A stretch of 64,000 bases of DNA. Origin: Venturia oleaginea (Eukaryota; Ascomycota; Dothideomycetes; Venturiales; Venturiaceae). The translations under genes were made by a program, and so were the position numbers. The notes under the pieces were generated by a model, which saw only the letters and a program-made list of their open reading frames with translations, did not search any database and was not told where the DNA came from. Below, one piece after another: positions 21,802 to 33,893 of the stretch (its first letter is position 1; the number at the start of each line of letters is the position of its first letter). The stretch is taken from the NCBI GenBank assembly GCA_013176395.1, contig JABMLP010000014.1:310001-374000 (forward strand). Reading direction: 5' to 3'.

Positions 21802-24800
21802 ATGGCCACTCCGCCACGAGAGGACCCAGCTACGAACGACAGCCTCAACGATACTGGTGCCGACGAGATGGACCCATTCTCTGAGTTTATCAACGACATT
21901 GTCAATAGAGGTGACCCGCTGGATATTTCTGGCGTCGAATTGCCTGATATGGACCTTCCAGCGAACTTCGACCCATCTGGTTTTGATACACCCCACATAG
22001 ACTTCTTCAGCGACATTGGGCCTACAGCCAATTCAGGCACCTTTCAGGACTCCGAGCAAGACATCGCAAGCGCCAATTACGATACCAATCCTTTCGGCAC
22101 AGAACCCGCAAGCGGCATAGGACCCCTGCCCAATTCTGACAACTTCCGAGACTTCGAGAGCCAAGACATCTCCATGACCACCTCCGATACTGATCCTTTC
22201 GGCATAGAGCCCGCAAGTAATAGTGCTGTTATGGATCTTTCGGGAGGCGACGTACTGAGTGCCTCAAATTCAGACGACTTGGCTCAGGCCAGAAAGCCTC
22301 TCCGTGGCAAGGCCAAACGTGCTGTCAATAAGCCTCCGCCTGCTGATGCTAAAATCATCGACCTCGATTCTCTCCAGGTTAAGGGCAAATATATTAAAAC
22401 AGAAGGAGGAGAAGATGAAGACGTGATGTTCATCAAAGCAGAGCCAGGCGTCAACCATTTCGCCTACGGTTCCATCAGATGGCCAAATACCCAAGACGAG
22501 GCGATTGAAATTCTGGATGATGATGAACCCCCTCCTCCTGGTCTCTCTTCTACGCTAAAAGTCCAACAGACTACCGAGCAGAATTACGAGAAGAGTGCTT
22601 CGCCTCGCCTCGAGGACGTGCCGGTGCGAGACGTGCCGATGGAAGATGTGACTGCTTCGTTGGACGAGTCTGAGGCTGCTCAGCCGATACTCACCGAAGA
22701 CCATCCTGAGGGAGACGCTGCTCCAATTGTGCCTATGGCGATTAAGTCGGTCGAAGACGCTCCTTCTCCCAATGCGACCATGTCTCACGCTCGCTCCGGT
22801 AATGAGATGGAAGTTGAGTCTGCTACTGGCTTCCGCAATGACAATACTTTGGACGGAAATCGGGCTACCGCCTCCAATTCTTCTACTAGCAGCCTAAATG
22901 TCGGCAAGTCTACTTTGACCCCCCAAAATGGGCCTCAGAAACCAGATAGAATCATGCGTGCCACTATGCGCGACAAGCTCAAGAATATACAAAAGACCAT
23001 GAGTATTAGGACTCAGCGTGGCCAGAAGATTAGTAGTGGCAAATCCTCCTTTGCGCCACGTCCTCCAGCAGGTCCTTCGTCTGTAAGTCTATTCGCACTG
23101 CCAGCCCAACCCGCCGCTCCAAAGATCTCGCCTGCGGCAGTTAGCTCATCAGCACCAACGATTCCAGCCATTACTCCAGCAAACTCGTCAGCTCTTCGTG
23201 CTCAAGCTCCAGAATATCCAATGTCCTTACCTGGTCCGTCTTCTGCACCGGCTCAACATCTCGACAATGATCCATTCATCGAAGATATTACAGCTGAATA
23301 TGCAGAAATAAACGCAGAGATGCAGGATCGACTTGCCAACGACACGTATTCGAATGAATACCTCGATGCCGTTCAAAAGCTGAAAGATAAGAGGCTAGTC
23401 TATCGAGCGCGCGGAGAGAAAGATGAAGTGGAAGAGATCGAGCTCATGAAAGCACATGCCCACTTGGATTGCTGGAAGAAACAAATCGAAGAGGATAAGC
23501 AGTATGACCAAGCGGAGGAAGAGGATTCTCTTTTTGTGCAGGGTGATTTCCATGGGAATGATTTCGAGGCACTTGCCAATTTCAACAATGGATCCGAACA
23601 GCTTTTGGAATCTGAGCTCCAGGCTAGGCCACGTGGTCGAACCGATCTCTCTTCTAGTAAGAAAGGCAGAGGCGGAAAGGGCAAGGTCGGTAGGCCTCCC
23701 AAGAGTAAGAACAACAATGACAAAGTCAAAGACAAAGCTGCCAAGGTTTCGAAGAAAGCCGCGAAGAGCACGAAGGGTAGAGGTGGCTCCTTGAATGTTC
23801 ACAACATGCTGGATATTGGGAGTTTGTTCACCAGTGATGTCTTTCGAGCCGCTCAAGCCAACCAAGGCCGAGGCCAGCTCCCAGCAATGGATTCCACACG
23901 AAGAGATGAGGCTCTCAAGCAGCTTGTTGCTTCTGTGCCTCTAGAACACCGAAGGATGGCTCAGGTTGACAAGAATTATCTGAATCGAGCCTGCCAGGAT
24001 TTCGTTGGGAGAGCTGTCAAAGCTGTTCCAGGCAATGACGGATGGCAAGTCTCAGGCATGACATGTGTCCTCAAGCATCACCAGCTTCTTGGTAAAATCT
24101 TCTTTCAAGTGTAGTTCGAAGCGACATCTAACCTTTTCATAGGATCTGCTTTCATGCGCAGGCGAGAGCGGAGTAACGAAAACCCTCACGGTGGCATTTG
24201 TGCCGATCAGATGGGTTTGGGCAGTAAGCATACTCCTCCTTCATGTGCTTCTCTAATCAACCAATTTTTGTAGAAACCATCATGACGCTTGCCAACATTG
24301 TCAACGGTCGTCCACCTCGCAATCACCCTGGACCAAAGACGACACTCATTGTTGCTACACCAGCACTGATTACCCAGTGGATGGCAGAGATCAGTAGGCA
24401 CACATCGCAAGAGAGGAAGGGCAAGTGGATGCCTCTCAAAGTCCTCAAGTGGCATGGTAATTCCAAGCCATGCACCAACGACAGATTCGGCGGCATCCCA
24501 GACTATGATATTGTGTATGTATACCAGAAATTTATCAATATCGCAAACAGATTGAACACGCTAATCGGAACATAGACTAACCACGTACGACGAGGTCCGC
24601 AGGTCATATCCGAAGGAAGATTACCCAGTCCAGCTCCAGACTCGCCAGGAGCGAGAGGCGTGGTGGCAGCTGTACTACGAAGAAAACAAGGGAACGCTAC
24701 ATAAAGTCGATTACTTGCGCATTGTACTTGACGAGGCGCAAGTCATCAAGAACCACAAGTCACACACGTCCATTGCCTGCCGTGGCCTCATGGCTAAGCA

Positions 24801-26638
24801 CAGATGGGCCCTCAGTGGTACGCCTATTCAAAACACGCCCAAAGAACTCTTCCCATACTTCAAATTCCTTGGGGTCGAGCACACAGGAACCTTCAAGATC
24901 TTCTGCCAAAACTTTATTGGCTCCCACTCGGACGGTAGCTTGAGCAAGGTTGGGCTTGACCGATTACATTCGTTCCTCAGTCGTTTTATGATTCGACGTA
25001 CCCACGCGGATCAGTTGATGGGTGCACCAATTGTTACCCTGCCCAAGGCATCTGAGAGAATCTGCTGGTGTCGCTTCAATGACCTGGAACGCGCCGTCTA
25101 TGAGATGGTTCGCGCTCGTATGATTAAGCGCATCAACCATATTTCCCGGAGCAGACAGCTGGAGAGCAATTATTCTCACATTCTCACCATGTTGCTGCGT
25201 CTTCGGCAACTCACTGGTCACATTCTAGCTATCGAGCAGCCAATGAAGGACCTCCTCGAAAAGGAAGACCACGAGAAGATCTACGACCTTGCAATGGAAG
25301 CTAATTTATATCCCTACACCAGCCATGAAGAGAAAATGCGAGGTCTGCGCGAGGATCTTTATCGTCCTGGTAACGAGAAAGACAAAGGCAAGCACTCAGC
25401 AGGTATGCCTGGCGTACGTAACGAAGAAAATGAGCAGGACGATGACGGCGATCGAGCTGATAGCGTTCTTGGGTCGCCTGGGCGCAAAGACTGCTCCAAC
25501 GTCGGCCGCCACCATGGTAAGAGATATGATTTCATGAGGTACCTCGAAGATCTCAAGGACGGCATCGCGGGCCGTAACGCGGACAGACGCTCGGCATGCA
25601 GTTATTGTAACGACATTGCAGAAGACCCTCACAAGACTCAGTGTTATCACGTTTACTGCAAGAAGTGTCTCGAGTGCATGGGTGAAGACGCTGCGCAACG
25701 AAACCTGGAAGGAGCTCGCTGCGTGGTGTGTCATACCATCTTCAACGGCGTTACGCCTTGCGATCAGATGAACTTTGACCAGGGTAAGGGCGGTCTAGAC
25801 GACGATTCAGTGGACGACTATTCCGATCAAGAGCTTCTTCGACGAAAGCCCAAGAAGAACAAGAAGGGCAAGAAGAAGCGTCCTACGTTTGTCGAAAAGT
25901 CCAAGGATTGGATCGATATGGCTAATGGCAATGACATCCTTCCATCTGCCAAGACTCTTGCCATCAAGGCTCAAATCATCAATTGGCTCCAGGAAAAGCC
26001 AGATATGAAGATCATCATCTACACTCAGTTTATGGACATGATCCGTATCCTCTCGAAGGTCTGCAGCGCTGAGAAGTGGAAGTACTCTACCTACCACGGT
26101 GGCAAATCTCAGGATGCACGCGAATTGGCGATTCTGGAGTTTTCTGAGAACCCGGATATGCGCATTATGATTGCCTCGCTTCGATGCGGAGGCGTCGGAC
26201 TCAATCTGACGATGGCTCAGAAAGTCATTGTTGTCGACCCATGGTACAACAGCTCAGTCGAACAGCAAGCCTACTGTCGAGTCTTCCGCATCGGCCAGGA
26301 GGAGGAGACTTCAATGACGCGCTTCGTGGTCGAGAAGACGATTGACGAGAATATGGTCCGCATGCAAGAGCGCAAGCAGAAGGAAATTGACAGCGTTATG
26401 GATAACGATCAACATCGCAAGTGAGTTTAAGCACTTGATAAATTCGTGCCAACACGGCGCCAAGGTTGGGATTTTGACTGACAACACCCTCTCCAGGCTT
26501 ACCATCCCGGACTTGCTTCGCCTCTTCGGCGACGTTGAAGCGGATGAGAATGGCGATCCCTTCATTCTCGTGAATAATCGTGATACACGCCCTAATCCGA
26601 ACGGCGACATGGAGGACGAGGGCTACGGTGATGATTGA
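21802..26638 (+). CDS. SNF2-family ATPase with RING finger (RAD5/ULS1 group)
   Basis: Five exons (21802-24091, 24143-24223, 24274-24514, 24576-26420, 26497-26638) encode about 1532 residues. All introns are 50-76 nt with GT/AG and most have ctaac-like branch sites. The ATPase core has DQMGLGKT (about 787), VLDEAQVIKN (about 922), SGTPIQN, a C3HC4 RING inserted between the two lobes (CSYCNDIAEDPHKTQCYHVY, about 1211-1260), GGVGLNLT and RVFRIGQEEE. The order helicase-RING-helicase is typical of the Rad5/Uls1/HLTF group, nuclear translocases with ubiquitin-ligase capacity. The long N-terminus carries two SUMO-acceptor consensus sites (IKTE with Lys199; IKAE with Lys212), an acidic SUMO-interacting motif (IEILDDDE, 235-242), an AT-hook-like KVGRPPK and a basic tract. 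This suggests a Uls1-like SUMO-targeted role, which is inference. Confidence 0.9.
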
Positions 26639-27558
26639 ATGGAGAGTCGCGGTGGTGGAGGGCTCACAATGGCGGTGGCGGCGGCGGCGGCGGCAGTATT
26701 TCGGTGGTTTGCGACTGGTGTGACTTTTTGCTGGGGATTTATCGATATCGATCTCGAATTAGCATGTTGCATAGTCAATTTGAGGAGCGGAATGCATGAA
26801 GACATAGATATCGAATCATGGAAATGAGGCCATGCTTTTTCAGGACTATTTGCCTCAGATATCGACTTGTGAATAGTTGTCGAAACAAAAACAAAGTCCA
26901 ATACTTGGCCATTCCTCAGCACCCTCTGAGACATCAGCCAGTCTGGCACAGAGTCATCGAAAAAGGAATATACGTCTTGGCATACTTTCCACACCCGAAT
27001 CAGAAAGATATTCTCCGAACAGCAACGGCATCTGAGATAAGATGGTTGTCTTCGAATGAAAAGAGGATTCTCGGACTGCGATCCATGATAGGTGCTGGGA
27101 GGTGGCTGTGGTGATAAGGTACAAGTGCCGATCTGTACTCCAGACCGTGTGCGAGGCCCAGCAGCTCGGAAGCTGTGGTCCGTCCGTGGCTTGCGACGAC
27201 TGAACTCTCCATCATTTGTCTCACCTCTGATTGGTTGACCATCACCCTTATCGCGCCTCTTTTGTACCATCAGTCTGGGCTCCAATCCATTGGGCCTGAT
27301 TGTACATTACTCAGCTTCAGAGAGTGCTGTAATAATGGCGACCAGGAACATCCAGAGTCTTGCTGCCAGACGCAGATATCACGAGCCTAATCGACACCTA
27401 GGACTGCCGCAGCTTACTCTGTCGACTCTTCTATTCTCCTGAAGCCTGCGTGCGTGGACTAGGACAACAGATACACCACCGATATTGCCCGCGGAGATAG
27501 AAGAGACAGGCCAATTGTTTCAGGATTCTCGCAAACCACTACGTTTTTCCACGCATCA
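26639..27558. other. Intergenic stretch with GGC triplet run
   Basis: A (GGC)-type triplet run lies at 26671-26695, just after the SNF2 stop codon. A 220-residue minus-strand frame covers most of the region but has no domain and mirrors low-complexity sequence, so it is not called. Confidence 0.5.
26671..26695 (+). repeat. GGC trinucleotide run in the SNF2 3' untranslated region
   Basis: Seven or eight near-perfect GGC units begin about 33 bases after the stop codon of the SNF2/RING gene. Slippage-prone. Confidence 0.7.
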
Positions 27559-30519
27559 ATGGATGTAGATCCAGAAAGGAAGACTTCCGAGGGGGCACAA
27601 GACACCAGCCCGGCCGAACAGCAGCAGAAGACATCGCTGCCAAAGGCTAGGGTGCGCAGCAGGAAGAAGGATGTCAATAACAGTGGTGGACAGGACGATA
27701 GCAAGCGCAGATGTGTGAGCACTGCGTGTATAGGTATGTGCCCGCCCCTCCACACTATATACACTCGAGATTAGAAGCATGAGGAGAACCCCTTGCTGAC
27801 TTCTATGTGAATAGCCTGTCGAAAGCGCAAATCAAAGTCCGTGTTGTCCAAGTCTCCTCTTCCTAATTACGTACAACGTACCCTCTCAAAACTTGCATCT
27901 CCGCCGTTTCTCTATACGGAGAGAGTAAAAGCTAATTCGTAACCCCTCTCTTGTGTAGATGCGATGGAAACCTCCCTGCTTGTGCTGCCTGCTCCTCCGT
28001 CTATGATACCGAATGCGTTTACGATCCCAACTCTGACCATCGACGGAAAGGCGTTTACAAAAAGGACATTGACAAGCTGAAGACGAGGAATTCGACATTG
28101 GAAGTGCTAATACAAGCTATACTGAATGTACCGGATGATGAGGTTCCTGCTCTTGTGAGGCAGATCAGGACGTGTGAGAGTCTCGATGCTGTTGCTGAGG
28201 GGATTCTGGCGAAAGAGGCAGGCATGGAAGAGGAGGATGAGGAATTGCTGACGCCGTACGGGGACGGTGGAGCACTCTCTGTGCAAACACCGACGTTTGA
28301 GACGCAGCTATCTGGGAAGATGGGACAATTACAAGTCGAGGATGGGTCAATACGGTACCTTGGTGGAACATCAAATCTGATCTATCTAGCCAACCAGGAC
28401 GATGAGGAGTACGGCGATAATATGAGCCCGACGGATTCGTATCAGGGGCAAGAGGATGCGGTAGCTTCGTGGACAGACGTAACGGACGACTCCGAGTTGA
28501 TCATGCATCTGATCAACATGTACTTCACATGGCATTATACATACTTCACGACACTGTCGAAAAGCGCCTTTTATCGAGACTTCTTGCTGGGAAAACCTGC
28601 ACCAGGGACGCGGCGAAACAAGACAGAATACTGCTCATCGTTATTGGTCAATGCCATGCTAGCACTGGGCTGTCATTTCACATCATGGCCAGCTGCAAGA
28701 GAAGATCGGAACGATTCTGCTACAGCAGGTGATCAATTTTTCAGAGAAGCGAAGAGATTGATTATGGAGCATGACGAACATGAGAAGCCCAGATTGACGA
28801 CCGTTCAAGCATTCGCCCTTATGTCTGTGAGAGAAGCGGGATGCGGAAGAGAAGCCAAGGGTTGGGTTTATAGTGGGATGAGTTTCCGGATGGTGTGTGA
28901 TTTGGGGTTGAATCTTGATTCCGGAAGTCTTTCTGGGTCGAGAGAGTCACAGCTGGACGAGGAAGAGGTGGATGCGAGGAGAATCACTTTCTGGGGATGC
29001 TTTCTATTCGATAAGTGAGTGTGGAGACGTTCGTTGTGATTGAAGATCATGCTAATGAGGTATAGATGCTGGTCAAATTATCTGGGACGACTACCGCAGC
29101 TACCACCAAACATCATCACGGTGCCTAAATTCGACGTCTTTCCGATGGAAGACTCCGATATTTGGGCGGCATACACGGATTCTGGAGTCAATCAGTCACA
29201 CGCCCAACCATCGAGGACGAGAGCTGTGGCATTGCAGTTATCGGCTCTCTGCGGAATTTCGAGCGACCTGATGAGCTATTTTTACAACCCTATAGACATT
29301 GACAAGACGAAAGGTAAAGCGGCGGAGTTGAAGAAATTAAGTGATATTCATCAACGGCTCGAGACGTGGAGACGAAACTTGCCTCAGGAGCTGGAACCGA
29401 AAGAAGGCGGACTTCCAGCCATGCTGGTGATGCAGTAAGCAATCTATTCATTCCAACAACCCGCGATATTGACACGATACCAGCATGTTCTTCCAACTAC
29501 TTTACATTCACCTTTTCCGTCCGTTCCTGAAATACAACCAACAAAATTCGCCTCTTCCACCGAACGTCTCCCCGCGACGTTTATGCACCCAAGCCGCAGC
29601 CATGATATCCAAATTAATGCGACTGTACAAGCGCTCTCACGGCTTAAGACAAATCTGCAACATTGCCGTGTACATCCTTCACACAGCCTGCACAATTCAT
29701 CTCCTCAATCTGCCTGACAAGAATGCGAAGAGAGATATCACGCATGGTATCAAACATCTTGAAGAAATGGCAGAAGGTTGGCTTTGTGCCCGCCGCACGC
29801 TAGCAATCCTTAGTGTCCTTTCGCGAAAATGGAAGGTGGATTTGCCAGGGGATGCCGCCGAGGTTCTGTTACGAACGAATGCCAAATACGGCGCATGGGG
29901 TGTTGATGGTTCTCGCACACCTTCTCAGAAGGCGGAATCGATGAGTCCGCAAGTTCAATCTCCAGCCCACCCAAACCTGCAACCCTCAGTACAATATTAC
30001 AATCCTATGGTGCAGTCCTCCAGCGGATCGATCATGCCACCGAGAAGAACTAGCAGCCAATCTCTCCCGCCCCAGAATGCAACGGAGTTCGCCCAAGCAA
30101 CCAGTATGTCTTATCTTCCTCACTCTCCTCAGTCATCCACCACAGGACCGCCAGTGTCGAGAGGGAGCTTTGACGCCTCATCTAACGTTTCACCAGCTGG
30201 AGGATCACCCAGCGCCCTCTTTGGGGGTATAGATCAACTACTGAGAGATCAAAACGATTGGTGGCTGAGGGATCAAAGTCAGCTTGCTATTGGGTTTGAA
30301 CATTGGCCTATGGCTGAGGGGGAGTGGCTTGGTGCCGCTACTAGTCCTGGTGCTCCAAGTCATAGTGTATCGAATGGTGTCAATGGGGTTGTTAATGGTG
30401 GCTCCGTGGGGCCGAATGGGTATGGCGGTGCGAATGGGAGTGCGAATGCAGTGTTTAGCCGGGCGAATGGGTTTGGGGAGAGCATTGGGGGCTACAATGA
30501 GAATGAGTGGTACTCGTGA
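27559..30519 (+). CDS. Zn2Cys6 transcription factor, NIT4/NirA-like
   Basis: Exons 27559-27733, 27815-27836, 27959-29014, 29066-29434 and 29484-30519 encode about 885 residues. The binuclear zinc cluster is split across three exons, one of only 22 nt. It reads ACIACRKRKSKCDGNLPACA with Cys57, 60, 67, 74, 77 and 85 in the CX2CX6CX6CX2CX7C pattern. A linker (VYDPNSDHRRKGVYKKDIDK) and a coiled dimerisation stretch follow. The middle holds a fungal transcription-factor domain (YCSSLLVNAMLALGCHFTSW, then REAKGWVYSGMSFRMVCDLG). The C-terminus is Ser/Pro-rich, then Asn/Gly-rich. Cluster, linker and overall length resemble the nitrate regulators NIT4/NirA, but many paralogues share these features. 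No nitrate genes are nearby, so target genes are unknown. Confidence 0.88.
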
Positions 30520-31419
30520 TGAGAATGCCAAGGAGGACGACCGATTGCTGGACGAAGATACGATGTGATGGATATGTATGGAATTATGATTGCGGTTTTG
30601 TTTTTAGATTTGGCTTGTTTCCTAGATGGATGGATGGACGATTTGGATGATAGCAATGATTTGAGGTTTTTTGTCATACCACCCACTTTTCTTGTTCGAC
30701 ACGAAGCAAAATTTACACATTGGAACGTTGCTTTGATATAATTGCATGGGGGTGAAATCGAGCAGATTCCGTCACCTCTCAAGATTGCTTCGATATTGTC
30801 CAGTACGAACGCTAGGCAATGTAAGTAGTCTCGCTCTGGCTTGTACATAGTAGGGAAACATCCAAAAATCCCAGTTTCGGCCGTTTGCTTCCCCTTCCAA
30901 TAATAGGGTTTAAGCGGCAGTACAACTCTCCAGAGTCGATTTTTGATTAAGGAGTACCCTACCTTATTTCACCCACCTAAAGATCATAATGCCATATAAA
31001 CAATGAACTTTATACCTCTTTCTCTAGACTTAAGCAGGAAATAAAATTAGCACTTCTCTCAATTCCAAATTACATGAATTCCTGTTTGTCGCTCATCAGC
31101 CAAATTTCCAATGGAACCTTCTGATCATCGGATTACTGTATCCGGTTAGCATATCTAGGGAGCTTGACTCGGCGCCGCCGCAACCTCATGCGGGAGTCTC
31201 AGAAATGAAGGTACACAAAACGGATAGCGAGTGAGATTGTGACACCCGCTTCTCTCCCTCTCTCGTCTTCTAGCTACCTATATGCCACCTTACAATCTTC
31301 ATCAAGGGCTGTAGTGGCTGGTTTCTGAGGCGCGTTCGGCTATCATACCTTCGTCAACTAGAGCTCGGAAGCTCTCCGCTGTCCTTACCAATACTCAAGA
31401 AGAGATTGGGACTGCTACA
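30520..31419. other. Intergenic stretch, promoter of the GH125 gene
   Basis: No coding frame is supported. The region is AT-richer near 30900-31080 and becomes CT-rich (ctctccctctctcgtcttc) around 31245-31270, upstream of the mannosidase start. Confidence 0.45.
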
Positions 31420-33185
31420 ATGGCATCAAAAACGCTGCTTTGGGGATTGTTGGTATCGGTGGCGATGGCGGTTGGACCTACGGCGGAGGAGCTGCATGAG
31501 AAGCAGAAGTATAGGGAGGCTTGTCCGGATTACAGAATGTATTCTATGTATTCGCAGTAAGTTACTGGGAGACTCAAGCTTGTGGATGAATGATACTGAT
31601 ACTACATAACAGCGCTCCATACAGCAAAGGACCACTGGAAATCCCCTTCCAACGACCCTCAAAGCACTGCCGAACCTTCCACTCCGAGTCCGTTGAGAAG
31701 ATCATTGAAGATATGAATAAGAACATCTTGGACAAAGATCTAGCGCGAATCTTCGAAAATGCGTTTCCAAATACCCTAGATACAACCGTCCGCTGGCACG
31801 TCGACGGCGTTTCTCCCTCTATACCAGGCGATGGAACACAAATACCCATGCACATGGGGGGAGACGAGAGATGGAGTGGAGCGCACAGTTTCATTGTGAC
31901 GGGAGACATAAATGCAGAATGGTTACGTGATTCAACGAATCAATTGGCACAATACCAGGCATTGGCGAAGAAAGACGAGAAGATTGAGAGGCTGATTCTA
32001 GGAGCTGTGAATACGCAGGCGGAATTTGTGATTCAAAACCCCTATTGCAATGCTTTTCAACCGCCGCCGCCGAGTGGCTTCGCCCCAACAGGAAATGGTC
32101 AGAACGATAATGTTCATCCAGGTTACGAACCAAGTTTCGTGTTTGAGTGCAAGTATGAACTTGATTCTCTAGCCGCATTTCTGAGTCTTTCAAATCAATT
32201 CTGGACGAACTCGGGATCAACGGAGCATCTCACAGCCAGATGGTACAAAGCCCTCGATTCCGTGCTCAGGACTATCGACTCACAAACCCTCTCCACTTTT
32301 GACGGCTACGGTACCTTCATGCGAAATGAGTATACCTTTCAACGCAATACCAACACCGGAACGGAAACACTCAATCTGGCTGGTGTGGGAAATCCGCTCA
32401 ACAATGGTACTGGACTTGTTCGTTCTGCCTTCCGACCTTCTGACGATGCAACGATTTTTGGGTATTTCATCCCTGGGAATGCGATGATGGCTGTTGAGCT
32501 TACACGCACGGCAAAAATGCTGGAGGGAGTGGGGAATATGAGGGCATCTAAAGAGTTGAAATTGCGAGGGGAGAGACTTACGAAAGCGGTTTGGGAATAT
32601 GGTGTTATCAATCACCCAGTCCACGGTAAAGTGTTTGCCTACGAAATCGACGGCTACGGATCCCAATTGCTGATGGATGATGCCAATCTTCCTTCCTTGC
32701 TCGCCCTTCCTTTGCTAGGATTCTGCAAAAGGGAAGATGAAGTTTACCAGAATACGAGGAAAATGATTCTCAATCGCTTGGGAAACCCTTATTTTCTAGA
32801 AGGGGAAGAGTTTGAGGGAATTGGTGGACCGCATATTGGGTTGCAGAATGCGTGGCCGATGAGTTTGCTTGTGCAGACTATGACGAGTGATAGTGATAAG
32901 GAGATTGGGCATTTACTTGGGATGGTTAAGAATGTGTCTAGGCTTGGGCTGTTACACGAGAGTGTTTTTATCAATGCGCCGGAGGGACGGGAGTTTACTC
33001 GTAAGTCGAGAATCACAATTTTTTGTCACTCTGAGTGGGTTTCTGTCTTGAGTGCTAACCTTTTTTTTGCAGGGAGTTGGTTTGCATGGGCGAATTCTGT
33101 GTTTGCGCAGACGATATTAGATTTGGCGAAGCGGAAACCTTATTTGCTTTTTGGAGAGGGTGCGAAGGCTTATAATTTTGAATGA
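31420..33185 (+). CDS. Secreted exo-alpha-1,6-mannosidase, glycoside hydrolase family 125
   Basis: GH125 enzymes remove non-reducing alpha-1,6-linked mannose without a metal ion. Exons 31420-31556, 31613-33000 and 33073-33185 encode about 545 residues. The first exon supplies a signal peptide (MASKTLLWGLLVSVAMAVGP). The family core includes WLRDSTNQLAQYQ (about 149-161), carrying a conserved acidic residue of the RDS motif, then YELDSLAAFL, MDDANLPSLLALPLLG, GPHIGLQNAWPMSLL and the C-terminal SWFAWANSVFAQTI. Intron two is 72 nt, a multiple of three without a stop, so the unspliced frame reads straight through it. Splice signals (GTAAGT, ctaac, TTGCAG) are strong. It probably acts on cell-wall or glycoprotein mannan outside the cell. 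Confidence 0.92.
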
Positions 33186-33329
33186 ATATGGCGAATGAAT
33201 CAAAGGCAGCAGTAGTGGAAGAGTTTCCATTGGCGGTAAGAATGATGAATTGAAGTTTGTTGATGACGGACGGAACCAGATGTTTTTTCTCATCCTCCCT
33301 CATTCCTACCGTTGTTTCTCTGGTGATTT

Positions 33330-33893
33330 TCATCCTGAGCTTGAAGAACAACCCGCTTTCGGATTATTCGTCTTCGATGATTCCTCTATTGGACTTTGTG
33401 CTCTCGTAATTCTCGCTGGAGAACCTCGCGACCCCGTTGACGATGATTCCGCTATTGTAATTTGCGCTCTCGTATTTTTCGCCGCAGAAACTCCCGACCC
33501 CATTGACGATGATTCCACTATTGGGAACAGTGAGTTATTGTTCTCCTCGTCGATTTCTTTCGCAAGAGCATGGCCTCTTTCGTTTCTCAAGTGCACTGCT
33601 TCGGCGATTGGCTGGATTTCTTGTTGAACTATCTGGACTTGGTCATTCGTCCGACCATTTGGCAGGAATCTTCTCTGCCAGCTTCCCACTGTTCCAGGAA
33701 GCGCGTGGGTGTCGACTCGAGCCTCTGGAGCCTTTTCAGTGTCCACCCATCTTTCCTTTCCCTTCGTGCTTGGCTTTGCCGCTCCCGCGACTTTTTGGCT
33801 TTCCGTGGGTGACGTTTGTGATTTGTCCTCGAGGAACTTTGTGACGAATGTGGTCAGGATTTCTAGGAGGGATTTTGGGTTCATGCAAGACAT
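33330..33893 (-). CDS. Hypothetical protein with three 22-residue repeats
   Basis: A 187-residue minus-strand frame begins MSCMNPKSLLEILTTFVTKF. Its charged middle includes SWQRRFLPNGRTNDQVQIVQ. The C-terminus has three tandem units of 22 residues built on ESSSxGSR...TRAQxxI, matching a 66-bp DNA repeat at about 33375-33535. A second frame just upstream (33990-33931) could be a first exon, but the only nearby donor/acceptor pair leaves a 36-nt intron and the wrong phase, so I use the first ATG of this frame. It is convergent with the mannosidase gene. The family is not recognised; repeat preservation in frame supports coding. Confidence 0.45.
   Translation of the reverse strand: MSCMNPKSLLEILTTFVTKFLEDKSQTSPTESQKVAGAAKPSTKGKERWVDTEKAPEARVDTHALPGTVGSWQRRFLPNGRTNDQVQIVQQEIQPIAEAVHLRNERGHALAKEIDEENNNSLFPIVESSSMGSGVSAAKNTRAQITIAESSSTGSRGSPARITRAQSPIEESSKTNNPKAGCSSSSG
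33375..33540 (-). repeat. 66-bp tandem repeat, about 2.5 copies
   Basis: On the + strand, gatgattcc-starting units recur at about 66-bp spacing with only a few substitutions. They lie within the minus-strand hypothetical gene and keep its frame. Confidence 0.65.

Noticed and set aside
26623..27285. 220-codon minus-strand frame after the SNF2 gene
   Set aside because: It overlaps the SNF2 3' end and the GGC run, with no domain and no homologous pattern. Likely chance.
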